Source of the DNA: Cervus elaphus
Lineage: Eukaryota; Chordata; Mammalia; Artiodactyla; Cervidae
Length of the DNA stretch: 64,000 nucleotides
Assembly (NCBI RefSeq): GCF_910594005.1
Contig: NC_057818.1
Coordinates: 58,788,001 to 58,852,000, forward strand
Reading direction: 5' to 3'
In this document: piece after piece, positions 45,706 through 58,496 of the stretch
Layout of the letters: every line of letters starts with the position of its first letter
Numbering within the stretch: position 1 is the stretch's first letter
Translations under genes and position numbers: made by a program
The notes under the pieces: generated by a model
What the model was told of the DNA's origin: nothing
Database searches by the model: none
What the model saw: only the letters and a program-made list of their open reading frames with translations

Positions 45706-48700
45706 CCAGAAACAGGAGGCACCACTGGGATGATTGGCTGGTGGTCAAGCAACAGAGCTGTGTTCTAGGAATCTTGTGTTTAGTCTGAAGTTACCATCTT
45801 TCACCTGGATGGGCTCCAGTTCTGTAGAAGAACTCAAAGACATTGTTATACATATTTCTTTGAGTAGGAACCAGGACCCGTCTCAAGGCTGTACCACCAT
45901 TTGATTGTTTCCCCTCTGTTTTTGTATTTTTTTCCTTTCTTGATTAGCAATTGTTTGAATCTACCCTTTGGAACTCAGGGAAGGTGAAGGAGGCTGAATA
46001 AAGCCTATATTTTACAGTACAGCAGATCTGTACTCCAGAGTTGCCACCCCACAGAGTCCTGCTCAGTTTTAATTTAGGGAACAGGGCAACTATGACTGTG
46101 ATATTTGTCAAAACGGGGCTCAAGTCTTAGACCTGAGCCTTGTATGATTAAAATCTCAATCCCTTGGTCTGCCATTTTGTTGTAACATACCCAGTTAGTA
46201 GTAGCTGGAGAAGGGATAACTGGAGTTTTAATAGACAAAATATTTTTTTTTTTTTTTTTTAGAAGAATAGGCCTGAAACCCAGTCTGGACCTGGCACTTC
46301 GGGGAGACTTTTAGCCAGGTGGCCAGTTGCTTAGTTTTATAAAAAGTAAGGTAGAAGTTACTAGCTTCTAGCAGACATTGTTTTGAGAATGGTGGCATTT
46401 AAGCCTGACACGACTCAGAAAACTCAAGTGTTTAGCAATACAATGTCTAATCTGAAATTGCACTCATAGTAACACCTGGTTATTTCCCAGGATGTCTGAA
46501 CCATCGCTGAGTACTCTATTTTGACTTTTAATTGTAAAATTTTTTAATAGCCAAAGCAGATGGCACCATTAATGATGTCAGTGTTTCTCTAGGTATGAGA
46601 AGATGCAAGAATTGGGACTCATAAATTCTCTTGAAAAGATCTAACTATCTGAAGGCCTGTTCTGCCAGTTTTTTCCAGAGCATCGAGTGTGTCATTCTTG
46701 ATCTTCACCCTGAACTCCTTTCAGGGCCGTTGAAAGTCAGCAGTTGCAGTGGCCATGATATAATCGCTGTAGCTGTAGATGGCAAGTGTCAATCTTCAGT
46801 TGGCAGAGCCCCTTTTTGTTCATAAACTTGACCACGACTTTGAGGGGGGCATTTCATGACCATTTTATCCCATGGTGCTGAGAATGTCTATTCTCAGGTT
46901 TGGCAAAGATTTTGTTGACTGGCCACTCAATGTGCTGTTACTGGACAAGGCCATAAAACAGTATCTAAAATTCTCTGGACCACCTGTCTTACTAGCCTCT
47001 TGGTCCAGGAAAACATTCCCTCTTGTTGTTTTTTTCTCATATCTAGAGTTACACTGCCATCATTATTGATCTCATAGGGAACTATATATTATGTTATCAG
47101 AGGCCTCAGTCACACATTTGGCACTGTAAGAAATGGCAATTTTGTAAAACAGGTGAAATACAGAGAACATAGCCAGCAGTACTAGCAAAGTCACGAGTAA
47201 GATGTACGAGCTTCTATTAGATGTAGCCCAGTATATCTCAGGTCATCTGACTTAGTCTACTCTGCACGAACATTTATCTTTCAGAGAAATTATACATTAG
47301 CACCACCATCTATAAGGCACACAGCCCAGTTTTCTAGTGTTACTAGACTGATTATTTTTAGTATGATTTAATTGTTTTTAACACAGAGGAGACTTTAAAC
47401 CTAAATTACCATAGCCTGGTGTTATCTATATAAATTTATCTTATAATTGTGGGAGATTTTTTTCTTTTGCTAAAAACCTTTTTTTTTTTTTTTTTTTTGC
47501 TCTGATTGAGGTTGAGGAATAGAAAAAGGCTCAAATTTATGGCCAGAGTCAGAGTAGGCATTATTAATTGGCCTGGTGAGGGGATCTCATCTAGTAATAT
47601 CACAGTGACCTGAATATGACTATAATTTTTTCAAGTTAATTTTTTCAGGGTCAACCAGTTAGAGTCTTGTAGTAGAGAAATTTACCAAAGTAACCCAGAA
47701 CTAGATACAGGTGATTGGCCACAAACCCAACAATTGGATTGATTTTTAAAACTGGCATAGAATCAGGCCTATGATAGAAAAGCATTTGATTTATACACAA
47801 AGGTCTAAGAAGTCAAGAGAACACTATAAACGATCATATGAATCAGGTCCAGCATCTTGGACAAACTGTCTACCTCTGATGTCGTTGTCTTTTCATCCTG
47901 GTGTACTGTAGTATTTCCTGTTTGAGCATCATTTTAAGGTGAGATCAGGTCAGCTGTCTTTTCTATAGACCAGTCCAGTGTAGGGGCCTCTGGAAGTGGG
48001 AATTAATCTAAGAGTTAATTTCTCTTTAGTTTTATTGTGCATGAGCTAATTAAGAGTACCTGATAAAAAGTCCTCTTATCCAGGTTGGAGACAGTCTCTT
48101 AAATTGTCTTTTTTCAGTCCTGCTTGCAGGTCATCAGGCATCTGACCGTCATCCAAAGATAGATTACTGAGATAAGCTTCAGAAACAAACTTTTACATTA
48201 ATATCACATAACAGAATTGATCATAGACTTTTTATTTTGCTGAAACACTTGTAGGATCTCAGACTGAACTTTTAATATAAAACAGGGCTGGGAAACTCAC
48301 ACCAAAGGCTTATCACAGATTTTGCCTAACAAATCTAGGTGAACTCTTTTTTTTTTTTTTTTTAATTTAACCAACCAAATAAACAGTTTAATATCTCTCT
48401 TTGGGATGTTTCAGGGGCCCTCTGAAACACCCCAAAGCTAGCTAGATGTCAAGGGAAATTTAAAAGAATTCGATTCAGGAAGTTTTATCGAAAAGATTAA
48501 TTAAAAGCTTTACCTAATTGGCTCTAACCAGTTTTTTATGACTGTGTCATTTATAACAAAATCTATTTATTTAACTAACTGTAATCTAATTTTAGAAAAT
48601 CCTGATCATGCATAACTCTTTTTAGTATTTTTTAACACTTTTTTTTTTTTACTGAAAGCATACTTCTTGCTTTCTTTTAGCAACCAAGAGCTAACTTTTA

Positions 48701-50628
48701 TATTAGCATTTTATAGATTGGTGAGCATAAATGCCAGTGATAATTTTTAAAACCCTTGTTTTCTTAAAACATTTTAGGATGGCATCAAACATTATTCATT
48801 TATAGTCCCAAATCTCTTTAGTTTTTCTGTAAAAGGAAATCAGTGTTTAGTAGTAAATGTTTCAAAATCTTATTTCATTTGGCAATGACCTAATTATTTA
48901 ATAGACTTTCAATACTTAGTTTAGCACAACCCTTAGAAATTCAAGTTACCCTAATCTGGAGAGACTATTTTAAATAGATATTCTTAAGGAATAATTATTT
49001 TTTAATAGAGTTTATATACAAACTCATACCTCATTTACATTTTTTACAAGTTTTTTTTTTTTTTACTCAAGGTAATTTCTTTGTCGACAAACTTGTAACA
49101 GGTATAATATTTAACTTATATTAAACCTAGGTACAATGAAAATATTTCACTTAATGTTAATTACTCTAAGACATGTCTGTATTAGATAGGGCAACAAACA
49201 AACATTAATATCAGGTATTTAATACTGAATATCTCTCAGTTCACCTGAACCTGGAATTTATTGTTTAATTTAGAATTATTAGATTTGTAAGCGCTTACCC
49301 CCCCCCCCTTTTTTAAGCCAATTAAATTGGCTTAAAATTTAAGCCATTTACAAATTAACCTAAAAATATTTTTCAGAGACAAAGACATACCAAAACATAT
49401 TTAGACAGACACAGGGCAAGATCTATCTTCATTTTCTAAGTTTGGTCATAAATTAGATATTACAATATAAAATTTAAACAAATAACATTTTAAAAGGCTT
49501 TTTTTTCTTTTTTTTTTTTTCTCTCAGTCTCAGATGGTCTAAATAAGTGTTCTTGAGAGCCCTGGTCTCAAGGCACAGGGAAAGAAAACCAAGTTTTAAC
49601 AAAATGGCGGCAGGTCTAAATGTTGGTCAGACAAAGCAAAATAGCTGTCACAAATCACAACACAGAACAGAGTTAAAACACACATATAAACCTGGAAGTC
49701 TTCATCAGACACTCCCTTAAATACAAGAATACAGTCTCTCAGAAAACCTTCTACAGAGACACAAAACTTCAGATGTCTTCAAAGATTTTAAAAGGAGGAA
49801 AAAAAGCCAGGTTGAAAGAAGAAGGAGGAGGAGGAGGGAAAGAGGGGCAAAAGGGGTGGACTTAAGACGTCTCCTGCCACCTCCAGACACCCAGGCATTA
49901 CGGGACTTTTCCCTGGGCTTCCAGAAAAGGGAGGACTGGAACTCGGCCCTGCCAGAAACCAGATCAGAAAATTCGAGTTCTCTGCCCAGAGGAGGTGATC
50001 AGTCTCCAACCCTCAACTCAAGCTGAGGCCCTTCGACCAGATTCCTGCATCCAGGACCGGGGGACTAGAAAAACGGGAAGGATAGGAATGGCTAAGGAGA
50101 GGAAAGAGAGAGGGAAGCGGAGAGAGGTTAATGAAGTCTCATGTTCCTTACCGGTCGGGGCACTCTGGCCAGTTGTCTGCGTCAGGAGGAGACCAGGGAC
50201 AAAAGGGTCCCATTTGCGGCCGCTGGGTCTGGTCCATTGGCAGACAAGCTGGCCCCTGAGTACTCTGGACCCTGAATCCAGTTATTAAGGTAAGCGGAGA
50301 GCATCTAGTTTGGGCCTGTCCCCTCGTCAGTCAGTCACACAATGAACAAACAAGACAACACACCAGACAAATAACAGAGCGCGCAATCCCGAGAAAGAAA
50401 GTACAGAGTAGTCCCCGCACAGGTATATATATATACGGGACTACAGAGTGGGAGCTGGAAGACGTCTCCTCCGGCCCACTGCTGGAGACCATTATCGGCG
50501 CGTCCGCCTAGGTTTGATTTCCAGCTACAGACAGATACAGATTGGACCCCCTTTGATACAGATGCACCTGCTGTTATTGCTTACCGGCCGTTCGTCCTCC
50601 GAAGCGCGGGTCCTGAAGGGCTCGGGGG

Positions 50629-50646
50629 ATCCCGGACGAGCCTCCA
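50629..50646 (-). promoter_or_regulatory. Retroviral primer-binding site, tRNA-Pro-like
   Basis: Minus strand TGGAGGCTCGTCCGGGAT, 2 nt after an LTR end GGGTACAACA. It differs at one position from the tRNA-Pro primer site used by many gammaretroviruses. Confidence 0.75.
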
Positions 50647-50648
50647 TA

Positions 50649-51100
50649 TGTTGTACCCGGATTGCAGAATTCCTCCAAACACGACAGGAGCCGCGCATGG
50701 ATGCAAAAGCAATGAAGAACTGTATTACAAGCTGGAGCAGGGACCCTCTTCACACAATGGTGAAGGAGCCCCGAGAGAAAGCGGCGAGTCTCTTTTATCC
50801 TGTCTAGCAGGGATGGCGGGAAGGGAAGCTTAAGGGGATTGGCTAATTCCTACGGTGCGCGGGAAGGAAAACTTAGGGGGATCGGCTAGTGTATACTGTG
50901 CAGCCGGGGAAGCAGGAAGTCTTGGTGGGATGGGGGTGGGGTGAGGGACTTCTTCCGCCCTTCTCGATTACCTAGGGGTGGAGGGTAACTCGTCTCCTTC
51001 TGATTGGTTGGTTTGACGAAGTTTTTTTCTCTTCTTCTCGGGAGGGGTTCTCGCTCAGAATTGTAATGGTATCTAAAATGGAGTTGTTTTAAATTTTTCT
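50649..51100 (-). repeat. 5' LTR of the decayed ERV (outer edge approximate)
   Basis: Minus-strand LTR ending ...GGGTACAACA at 50649. A GGATAAAAG box lies at about 50792-50800 and GTAATACAGTTCTTCATTGC marks the R/U5 part. The U3 start is not clear; homology to the tandem unit resumes at 51111. Oriented toward gene 3. Confidence 0.6.
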
Positions 51101-51604
51101 TAAATTTAAATTTAGAGAGCTCTATTTTCCCACATCTTTAAAGTATAATGACCAAGGAAAAATTAAAGATAGAAACATATTGATCTTTCTCATATTATGT
51201 ATTCTAAAAAATATTCAGTCTGCATTCACCAGTACAAACTTTGTACAAGATTTAGTTTCAGAGCAGAAATGAGAATAAAGTATGACATTTCCCATATACC
51301 TCTTGTTCCCACATGTGGACAATCTCCCTACTTAGCTTTCCCCACCAGAGTGAGCATTTGTTACCACTGATGAATCTACATGGGCAGTAAAGAGATCAAC
51401 TCTCTAGTTTACCCCTTTGTTCCTCTTGTAGGAATGTGCACTCCATACCTCTAGATAAATGTTTAATAACATGTGTCCATCATGACAGTTTAACACAAAT
51501 TATTTCATGGTCCTAAAAGTTCTCTAGACTTAGGATATTCATAGTCCCTCTTTTGAAACCCACAGTAATCATGGACCTTTTAAATCTCTTCTATATTTCT
51601 TACT

Positions 51605-51814
51605 AGATTCCCAGGTGACTGAGTGATGAGGAATCTGCCTGCAGATGCAGGACATCCATGTGATGCGGGTTCAACCCCTGGGTCAGGAAGATCCCCTGGA
51701 AGAAGAGATGGCAACCCACTCCAGTATCCTTTCCTGGGAAATCTATGGACAGAGGTGAGCCTGGCAGGCTACAGCCCCTGGAATCACAGATACTCAGACA
51801 AAACTGAGCACACA
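51605..51814 (+). mobile_element. Bov-tA SINE, unit C
   Basis: Paralogue of 6346-6552. Confidence 0.85.
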
Positions 51815-51899
51815 TAAGAACATTTACCTACACCAAAAGTCATATTGTAGAAATCCTACTTTTTGTAGCATTTTCAAATGGGCTTCTTTCACTTAGTAA

Positions 51900-52453
51900 T
51901 GAAGGAGGAAACAGACAGAGCTGGACTCCGTCTTAGGCCAGGCTGTGAGCATTAGGCTACACGCACGGTCACCCTCCCACTTGATTCTGAACTTTGCGCC
52001 CCGGTGTCTGTAGAAATGGCATACCAATGGAAAATCAGATCCCACCCCGCCCACTCATAAAAGAGCCTCAGGACTTGTACTTGGACTCTGTTGCCTAAAA
52101 GAATATGTTAATTATCTCTGCAACAGAACAAAGTAGTGAATTCCATTCTGTTTATCGGGCTATGACCACAGGCCTGTTGATAAATATCCACTGTTCATTT
52201 AGTCTTGTGACACATGAATCATGGGTTAACTTTGATTGTATCTCTCTTTTACCTTGTCCAGACTAGTTTCAAGGAATTTGGGGAGGTGGGTTTGAGCAAG
52301 TTCACGAGGGTATATACAGTTTTCACAAAAACTGTTCAGGGTCCTTGGCTAAGAGGAGACTCTGCCTTGGCCCCGCCGGTGTAATAAACTGCACTCCACT
52401 ATCTGCATTGTCCTTCTGAGTCAGTTTGTTTCCCAGAACACATGGCTACAACC
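51900..52453 (+). mobile_element. Solo ERV LTR, unit C
   Basis: Paralogue of 6639-7193, TGAAGGAGG ... GGCTACAACC, between GTAA and GTCA. The TATA region reads GTATATACAG, a change from TATAAAG in the other copies. Confidence 0.83.
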
Positions 52454-52702
52454 GTCAAATGCATGGAATGATTGTCAATGTATTTTATGCCTTGAAAGCT
52501 TAAAATGCAAAAGCTGAAGAACTACCTCTGCGCCTATATTCCTGCTCAGTAAATAAGTTCATCAATACCATATTTTAAATTCCATACATATCTGTTAAGA
52601 CAATATTTGCACAAATATAGAGATCAGACATGGACACAGCAGGAGAAGAGGGGGACCAATTGAAAGGACCATTGACATATATACACCACCGTGGATAAAA
52701 CT

Positions 52703-53054
52703 TTGGAGAAGACTCTTGGGAGTCCCATGGACTAAAAGGAGATCCAACCAGTCCATCCTAAAGAAATCAGTCCTGATATTCATTGGAAGGAGTGATGTTG
52801 AAGCTGAAAGTTCAATACTTTGGCCATCTGATGTGAAGAACTGACTCATTTCAAGAGACCCTGATGCTGGGAAAGATTGAAAGGGGGAGGAAAAGGGGAC
52901 GACAGAGGATGAGGTGGTTGGATGGCATCACTGACTCAATGGACATGAGTTTGAGCAAGGTCCAGGATTTGTTGATGGACAGGGAGACCTGGCGTGCAGC
53001 ACTCCATGGGGTCTCAAAGAGCCAGACACGACTGAGCAACTGAACTGAACTGAT
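52703..53054 (+). mobile_element. BovB LINE 3' end, unit C
   Basis: Paralogue of 7447-7797. Confidence 0.85.
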
Positions 53055-53069
53055 GGTTAAAATAGGTAG

Positions 53070-53690
53070 CTGGTGGGAAGCTGCTGTTTACCACAGCGAG
53101 TTTAGCTTGATGCTCTGTGCTGAGGAGAGGGGTGAAACGGCGACCACGGGAGGGAGGGCCAAGAGGGAGAACACTTATGTATACTTACAGCTGACTGATG
53201 ACTTCATACAGCAAAAATAGCACAATATTTAAAGCAATTATATTCCAATAAATAAATAAATTATATATATATATATATATATTTGTCCCAAAGGGAAAAA
53301 AGCTAAACAGACTGGTCACCCAGGGGTGGAGAATCCATCTGACAGTGCAGGGGACAAGGGCCTCATCCCTGGTCCAGGAATACTCCACATGCTGTGGGGA
53401 GACTAAGCCTGTGCCCCACAGCTCCTGAGGCTGGGCGGGCAGCTTATTCTTTTCGATGGGCAGGAGGCAAAAGAAAGATGCTCACCACCGCTAAACAATA
53501 AGAAATGCAGAACAAAGGTACAGGGATGTATCACCACATGCCAGTCAGAATAACAATGAGCAAAAAGCCCACTAATAATATCACAAACTCTGAAGGGGCT
53601 TGGAGATCAGGGAACCTCCTACATTGCTGGAGGAAATGTAAACTGGTGCAGTCATGAGGGAGGATGGTGTTGAAGTTCCTTAAAAAACAT
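53070..53690 (+). mobile_element. L1 3' UTR, (AT)n tract, CHR-like SINE and L1 ORF2 remnant, unit C
   Basis: Same succession as 7810-8412; (AT)n at 53263-53282. Confidence 0.6.
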
Positions 53691-55893
53691 AACCTCCTGG
53701 CATTTAAGGAAATGAATTCCATGAAAAGTAGACAAAACAGATTAATCAACAAATTGACAAGTTTTATAGTTTTTAGTAAATCATCTGCAATTCTGAAATG
53801 ACCAGTTTTGATCTGGCATTTCTAAATTCTCTAAGTTAAATGTGTAAGAATACACATACACTCACATATTCCTTCTTGGTTTTCTCACTGCTAACATGTA
53901 TACCTTCAGATATTTATATCCTGTAATCAATGTGTGTTATATAAATCATATTATGTATATATCTTCAGATATTTATATATTGCATTCAAAGTATGAGAAA
54001 GCCATGAGAAAACAGGTCCTTTAAGCCTTACAAGACACATGTGCTAAGAATGATACAGGGTAAGATTTTATAAATCTTGGTTCACAATTTTCCCATCATG
54101 GCTGTTGATTATTCTTTTTGTGACTTTGTTAAACTTACATTTGCTTAAATGAGCCCCTGAAAAGTTTTAGCTAAAAGAAGAACAAAGGACAATTGCAGCA
54201 GGTGAGTTTATGACTCTAGGTCCTCAGAGAACTCACAGCAAGCCTTGAGGTCCCCTGAGGAAGGTCAAGGCTAGAACCAGGCAGAGAAAATTCCAGTACT
54301 TGGGGTTCAGACCTGACCCTGGGTGAACTGCTCTGGACCCCACACGCTGAGTGTGGATGGGTCCATTCAAACAAAGACGAGCATGATTTCGCGGAGCTCT
54401 GAGGGTGTCACTGAAGGGGGGGCCTGTGCAGTAGACCCTGGGGTTCAGCAAGACTGCTGGTCCCAAGGAAGGGGTCATCTAGTGCAGGTGCTCACAGGAC
54501 TGGCTGGTGTGAGTTCAAGACCTGCAGGCTGCCTGCTCCCCAGACAGATGCTGAGGCAGCAACAGCATGGAGCAGTTCAGGGGAGCTCTCAACAGTACTC
54601 TGTATGATCCTTCTTATTAGAACCACCACGATGTCCATGTAGATAAAAATTGGAGAGGAGATACAATGTAGAAATGGTGGGAAATATATGAAGTTATGAG
54701 AGGTTTAACGGCAGTAAGGAACTAATTTCTACAGATGCCATCCCCCTGTGCTTCAAATAGTTTATCATTAAGTTACCTTTCCTGCAACCTTAAATAGGTG
54801 GGAGAGGTTAATGCTGGTGGTGCGTTAACCTTTCATTCATTCCACATCAATTGTAACACTGAGAAACCATTCACTTTTATTAATTAAGGTACATTAATTT
54901 TACACAGATAGAATAAAACCTTTTACAATTGTTGTTTGATCCTTGATTAAAATACACATTACAAGCTTCTAAAAACTGTCCTGTTTCTCTGATGAAATGA
55001 TCTGAGAATGTGATTTATATGGTTTATAAAATGGAGGCTAATTTACCAAACATGGATGGATATTAATTATATTAATATGACTTTTCCAGAAAGAGTTTTC
55101 TATACTTACATCAGATAGAAGAGAAGGTGTCCTTCCTTCAAGCCTGCCAGATAATATGCATGATTTCTCTATGTTGATGTTATAAAAATACCTTCAATTT
55201 TCATGAACTATCCTTCTTTTATGCTTAGAGAGCAAGTGACATAATTATTGAAAACTTAGAGCAAACTTCTGTCTTACTTTGAATTATTCCCTGAACACTT
55301 ACATAATGGTGACCACTGAGGTGTTTGACATCAGTGACAAATACCTCCATTCAGAGGTTTAGTGTGTATATAACACGACTGTGTTCTTAATCTTATAAAT
55401 TGGAGAATAAATGTAAATGATTCCCACTTAATACAGAAGGGCTTCTCTTACCATTGGGCAACAACCATCAAAAACATAAGTTTATATATAAAGTAAAAAC
55501 AAATCACAGCATGTAGTAATTTGAGAGTTGAATTACATTCGTTTTGGTTCCTTAATAATCTCAAATAACGTCAACATAAGCAAGGATACGTTAATAATAA
55601 TTATACCTCTGCAAATATCCACCCCTTCATCTTGCGATCCATACTAACATATCAATTTTGTATGTGTTTTACTTATGGAATACTTGCTACAGTGTTTCTG
55701 CTTAGAGTAATTCAACAAAAGTGGTACTGATGACATGCTTTCTAGTATGAATTCTCTGGTATTGAGTTACATTTGATGTTTGATTAAGCAGTTCTCTACT
55801 TTTTTTTATTTCATTCATGTATCTTTCCAAAGAAAACACTCGTTTTTTCAACATTGTATATTTAGGACCAATGTTTTTGTCACTGATTCATTT
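53691..55893. other. Gene 4 downstream / probable 3' UTR region, no gene seen
   Basis: Homologous to 8413-10632, no coding signal; GC-richer block at about 54200-54600. Confidence 0.5.
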
Positions 55894-55977
55894 CTAGGGT
55901 TTCTCTGCAGTATGAATTCTCTGATTGTGAGTGAGGTGATGGCTGTGAGGAAATCCTTTGCCACATTCCTTATATTT

Positions 55978-58496
55978 CTAAAATTTCTCTGCAGCATGAA
56001 CTCTCTGATGTCGAGAAAGACCTGAACTCTGGGAAAAGGCTTTGCCACATGCTGTACATTTATAAGGTCTCTCCCCAGTATGGATTCGCTGATGTTGAGT
56101 AAGAAGTGAATAATTGATAAAGGCTTTGCCACAGTCTGTACATTTAGAAGGTCTCTCCCTAGTATGGATTCGCTGATGTTTAGTTAAAGTTGAACTTTGC
56201 TTAAAAGCCTTGCCACATGCTGTACATTTATAAGGCCTCTCCCCAGTATGGATTCGCTGATGTTCAGTTAAAGTTGAAATCTCCTTAAAAGCCTTGCCAC
56301 ATGCTGTACATTTATAAGGTCTCTCCCCAGTATGGATTCGTTGATGTCGAGTGAGAAAAGAATAACGGATAAAGGCTTTGCCACATTCTGTACATTTATA
56401 AGGTCTTTCTCCCGTATGGATTCGCTGATGTTGAGTTAAATCTGAACTCTGCTTAAAAGCCTTGCCGCATGCTGTACATTCATAAGGTCTCTCCCCAGTA
56501 TGTATTCGCTGATGTCGAGTAAGAAAATAATAACGGTTAAAAGCTTTGCCACATGCTGTACATTTATAAGGTCTCTCCCCAGTATGGATTCGTTGATGTC
56601 GAGTAAGAAGTGAATAAAGGAGAAAGGCTTTGCCACATGCTGTACATTTATAAGGTCTCTCCCCAGTATGGATTCGTTGATGTCGAGTAAGAAGTGAATA
56701 AAGGAGAAAGGCTTTGCCACATTCTGTACATTTATAAGGTCTCTCCCCGGTATGGATTCGGTGATGTTCAGTTAAAGCTGAACTCCGCTTAAAAGCCTTG
56801 CCACATGCTGTACATTTATAAGGTCTCTCCCCAGTATGGATTCGCTGATGTTGAGTTAAAGTTGAACTCCGCTTAAAAGCCTTGCCACATGCTGTACATT
56901 TATATAGTCTCTCCCCAGTATGGATTCTCTGATGTTGAGTTAAAGTTGAACTCCCCTTAAAAGCCTTGCCACATGCTGTACATTTATAAGGTCTCTCCCC
57001 AGTATGGATTCGCTGATGTTTAGTTAAAGCTGAACTTTGCTTAAAAGCCTTACCACATGATGCACATTTATAAGGTCTCTCCCCAGTATGGATTCGCTGA
57101 TGTTCAGTTAAAGCTGAACTTTGCTTAAAAGCCTTGCCACATGCTGTACATTTATAAGGTCTCTCCCCAGTATGGATTCGCTGATGTTGAGTTAAAGTTG
57201 AAATCTCCTTAAAAGCCTTGCCACATGCTGTACATTTATAAGGTCTCTCCCCAGTATGAATTTGCTGATGTTGTGTAACACATGAACAGCAGATAAAGAC
57301 TTTGCCACATTCTGTACATTTGTATGGTTTCTCCCCAGCATGGATTCCCAGATGCTCAGTTAAATATGAACTCTGATTAAAGGTTTGGCCACATGCTGTA
57401 CATTTGAATTGTTTCCTTCCTGTATGAACTTTCCTATCTCTACTTCGATTTGGTGAGTTACTAAAGACTTTTCCACATGTATTACACTTGTGATGTTTCC
57501 GCTTACTCTGAATTATCTGCTGTTGAATAAGTTTTGAAGATTGCTTAAAAACTTTACCATAATCATAACAATTATAGGTCTTCTCTCCAATATCCATACT
57601 CTTATAAGTATTAATAGTAAGATTTGAGCTTTGACAAAACATATTCCTACACTTATGATGTTTAGAATTGTTGTCTGAAAATTGATGTCCCTGTTGTTTC
57701 AGGAGATATGAGTCTTGGTCAACATTATGGCCAGTTTCATTGCATGAAGAGCTTCTCATTCCATCATGTATACTCTTGTAATTATTGGGGGTAGAGCTCC
57801 TGCTTAAGGCATTACTCATTTTGTTACACTTGGAAAGTTCTTCCACACTAATTATACGTCCATATGTATTGAACAATGATGGTTGAATAAGGTCTCTCCC
57901 ATTATTATCAACATTCCAGATTTTGGAACAAGGAGAAAAGAGTTGTTGGTTGAAGAACAAGAAACCCTTGTTAAAGGATCCCTCAAATTGATTGTATTGG
58001 GAATTTTCCCCCTCATGTTTAACTTTCTGGTTTCCAGACATGCTTGAATGTATATTTAATAGACACCTATGCTCAGAGTATAGGTTTGAATGAGTATTTG
58101 CAGTAGAGACTAGATGACTTTCCAGATTTTCTACATTTCCCTTCAGAGAACATGTATGTTTCAAGAGATGATGTGGATCTTTGCTGACAAATATCCACTT
58201 ATCTGCAGATGTTGGTGGCTGAAACTGGTCATCTGAAATTGGTTTTTCCTTATTTGATTCACATCCTTGATTTCTTTTGGCGGTAATGTTTACTTTATGG
58301 GAAACTGAACCAACTTGGTTGTGTCCATCATAACATGCTCTGGGCTCTTTACATGCCCTCATATATTCCCAGCCTTTGGTTAAATGTAAATTTGCAAGGT
58401 GAAATCTTTCATATATTCCTAGCTTTGCTGTTGGGAGTAAATCTTCTAAGCCTGGCTTTTGGGACCTCAAACCCTGGGTGTCGAGAGAAGACACAG
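55978..58496 (-). CDS. Zinc-finger exon of KRAB-ZNF gene 4, full-length open frame
   Basis: Acceptor tctttcag at 58498-58497, then CT GTG TCT. 838 codons, the longest of the three. Residues 1-334 are the spacer with two degenerate fingers (KCRNMFCQSS; YNCYDYGKVF). Residues 335-362 form a finger with Asp for the first zinc His (RSRDRKVH). From 363 to 838 there are 17 consecutive canonical C2H2 fingers with TGERP linkers, ending HAAEKF. Helix contact residues (-1,2,3,6) include QSAE, RSTQ, LSLR, RYFR, QSDQ, RSFR and NSLQ. With the usual start, KRAB-A and KRAB-B exons the protein would be about 917 aa. Predicted KAP1-dependent repressor; the target is unknown. Confidence 0.92.

Larger units (their letters stand above)
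45395..51110 (-). mobile_element. Decayed minus-strand ERV segment replacing about 1.7 kb of unit C
   Basis: 5.7 kb with no counterpart in units A or B. Read on the minus strand from the right it has an LTR end, a tRNA-Pro-like primer site and leader, then ~4 kb of A-rich sequence without long frames, and a short env-like transmembrane tail near the left end, which is the gammaretroviral order. No 3' LTR is seen. Long T-runs (46243, 47479, 48342, 49054, 49500) and a C-run (49299) occur. The unit sequence homologous to 4153-5848, with the start exon, is absent. Confidence 0.65.

Noticed and set aside
46631..47069. Two small plus-strand frames in the decayed ERV interior
   Set aside because: Short, without start context or recognisable motif, and opposite to the inferred coding strand.
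50448..50833. Plus-strand open frames near the right end of the unit-C replacement
   Set aside because: They are antisense to the ERV LTR, primer site and leader and have no family resemblance.
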